The translations under genes and the position numbers were made by a program. From Bradymonadales bacterium (GTDB taxonomy: Bacteria > Myxococcota_A > UBA9042 > PWKZ01), in NCBI GenBank assembly GCA_003559575.1, contig PWKZ01000007.1, positions 1 to 34,035 of the forward strand: a stretch of 34,035 bases of DNA. Direction: 5' to 3'. Below, in pieces: positions 33,884-34,035 of the stretch. Numbering within the stretch: position 1 is the stretch's first letter; each line of letters begins with the position of its first letter. The notes beneath the pieces are model-generated. The model searched no databases and had not been told where the DNA came from. It saw nothing but the letters and a program-made list of their open reading frames with translations.

Positions 33884-34035
33884 CCGGATCTCTCCTCTCA
33901 CCAGTCCGGCGCCCACCTCAATCCTCCACCGCGTCCGTGGACCGAGGGGAGTGAGGCGGGTGCAAGTGCAAGGAAACAAGCCAAATCGAGCGGAGGCAAA
34001 CGCAGCGCCTACGTCGAGCATCGATTTGGTGAAGG

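Overview
The window is GC-rich, densely packed DNA. Genes mostly overlap or abut (ATGA, TTGA and CTGA junctions), and several start at GTG or TTG, one possibly at CTG. The gene order tilS-ftsH-folP-cdaA-ybbR-glmM, two lipoproteins built from CxPxC...CGxDGCGGxCG modules, a sphingosine-1-phosphate-lyase homologue, an EpmA-type lysyl ligase and a GYF_2 membrane protein together suggest a Gram-negative bacterium of the former Deltaproteobacteria (Myxococcota/Bradymonadota-like). No 16S or phylogenetic marker is present, so this placement is an inference.

The most notable feature is at the left end, on the minus strand. The ORF track splits one gene into two ORFs (1330..1761 and 127..1257). They are in the same frame, separated by a single in-frame TGA and 24 open codons. 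The joined 513-residue product is a lipoprotein with a 5'-nucleotidase/metallophosphatase-like fold. The TGA sits in an EP-S-G-(UGA)-G...GGLAR segment where relatives, as I recall them, carry Cys-Gly-Cys. Directly after the UGA is a two-tier hairpin with GGUCU in its apical loop, 18 nt from the UGA. As I recall the E. coli fdhF SECIS, its GGUCU loop has the same spacing. I read this as a selenoprotein with a bacterial SECIS; this family is not on any selenoprotein list I know.

Region by region. 1-111: possible end of a plus-strand gene. 127-1668 (-): the selenoprotein candidate. 1760-9703 (+): tilS, then ftsH, folP, cdaA, ybbR and glmM, which covers tRNA modification, membrane proteolysis, folate synthesis, c-di-AMP synthesis and entry into peptidoglycan precursors. 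9758-9842: tRNA-Leu(CAA) with its own promoter. 10064-11671 (+): a multi-pass GT-C-like membrane protein, convergent with a four-gene minus-strand operon (11633-16975) encoding an N-acetyl-sugar amidotransferase, a DegT aminotransferase, a NodU/CmcH carbamoyltransferase and a radical SAM/SPASM protein, probably for modified-sugar or surface-glycan synthesis. 17307-27199 (+): a long collinear run of M3 oligopeptidase lipoprotein, FGGY kinase, sphingosine-phosphate-lyase-like PLP enzyme, membrane M28 peptidase, a small Cys-rich DUF6485-like protein, a second GT-C-like membrane protein, a lytic transglycosylase and a PgsA-type phosphatidyltransferase. 27261-30268 (+): two paralogous Cys-rich repeat lipoproteins. 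30318-33883 (-): a GYF_2 membrane protein with a 24-bp minisatellite, myo-inositol-phosphate synthase and an EpmA-like ligase.

No insertion sequence, CRISPR array, rRNA or convincing prophage was seen. selA, selB, selC and selD are not in the window, so the Sec machinery must be sought elsewhere in the genome.
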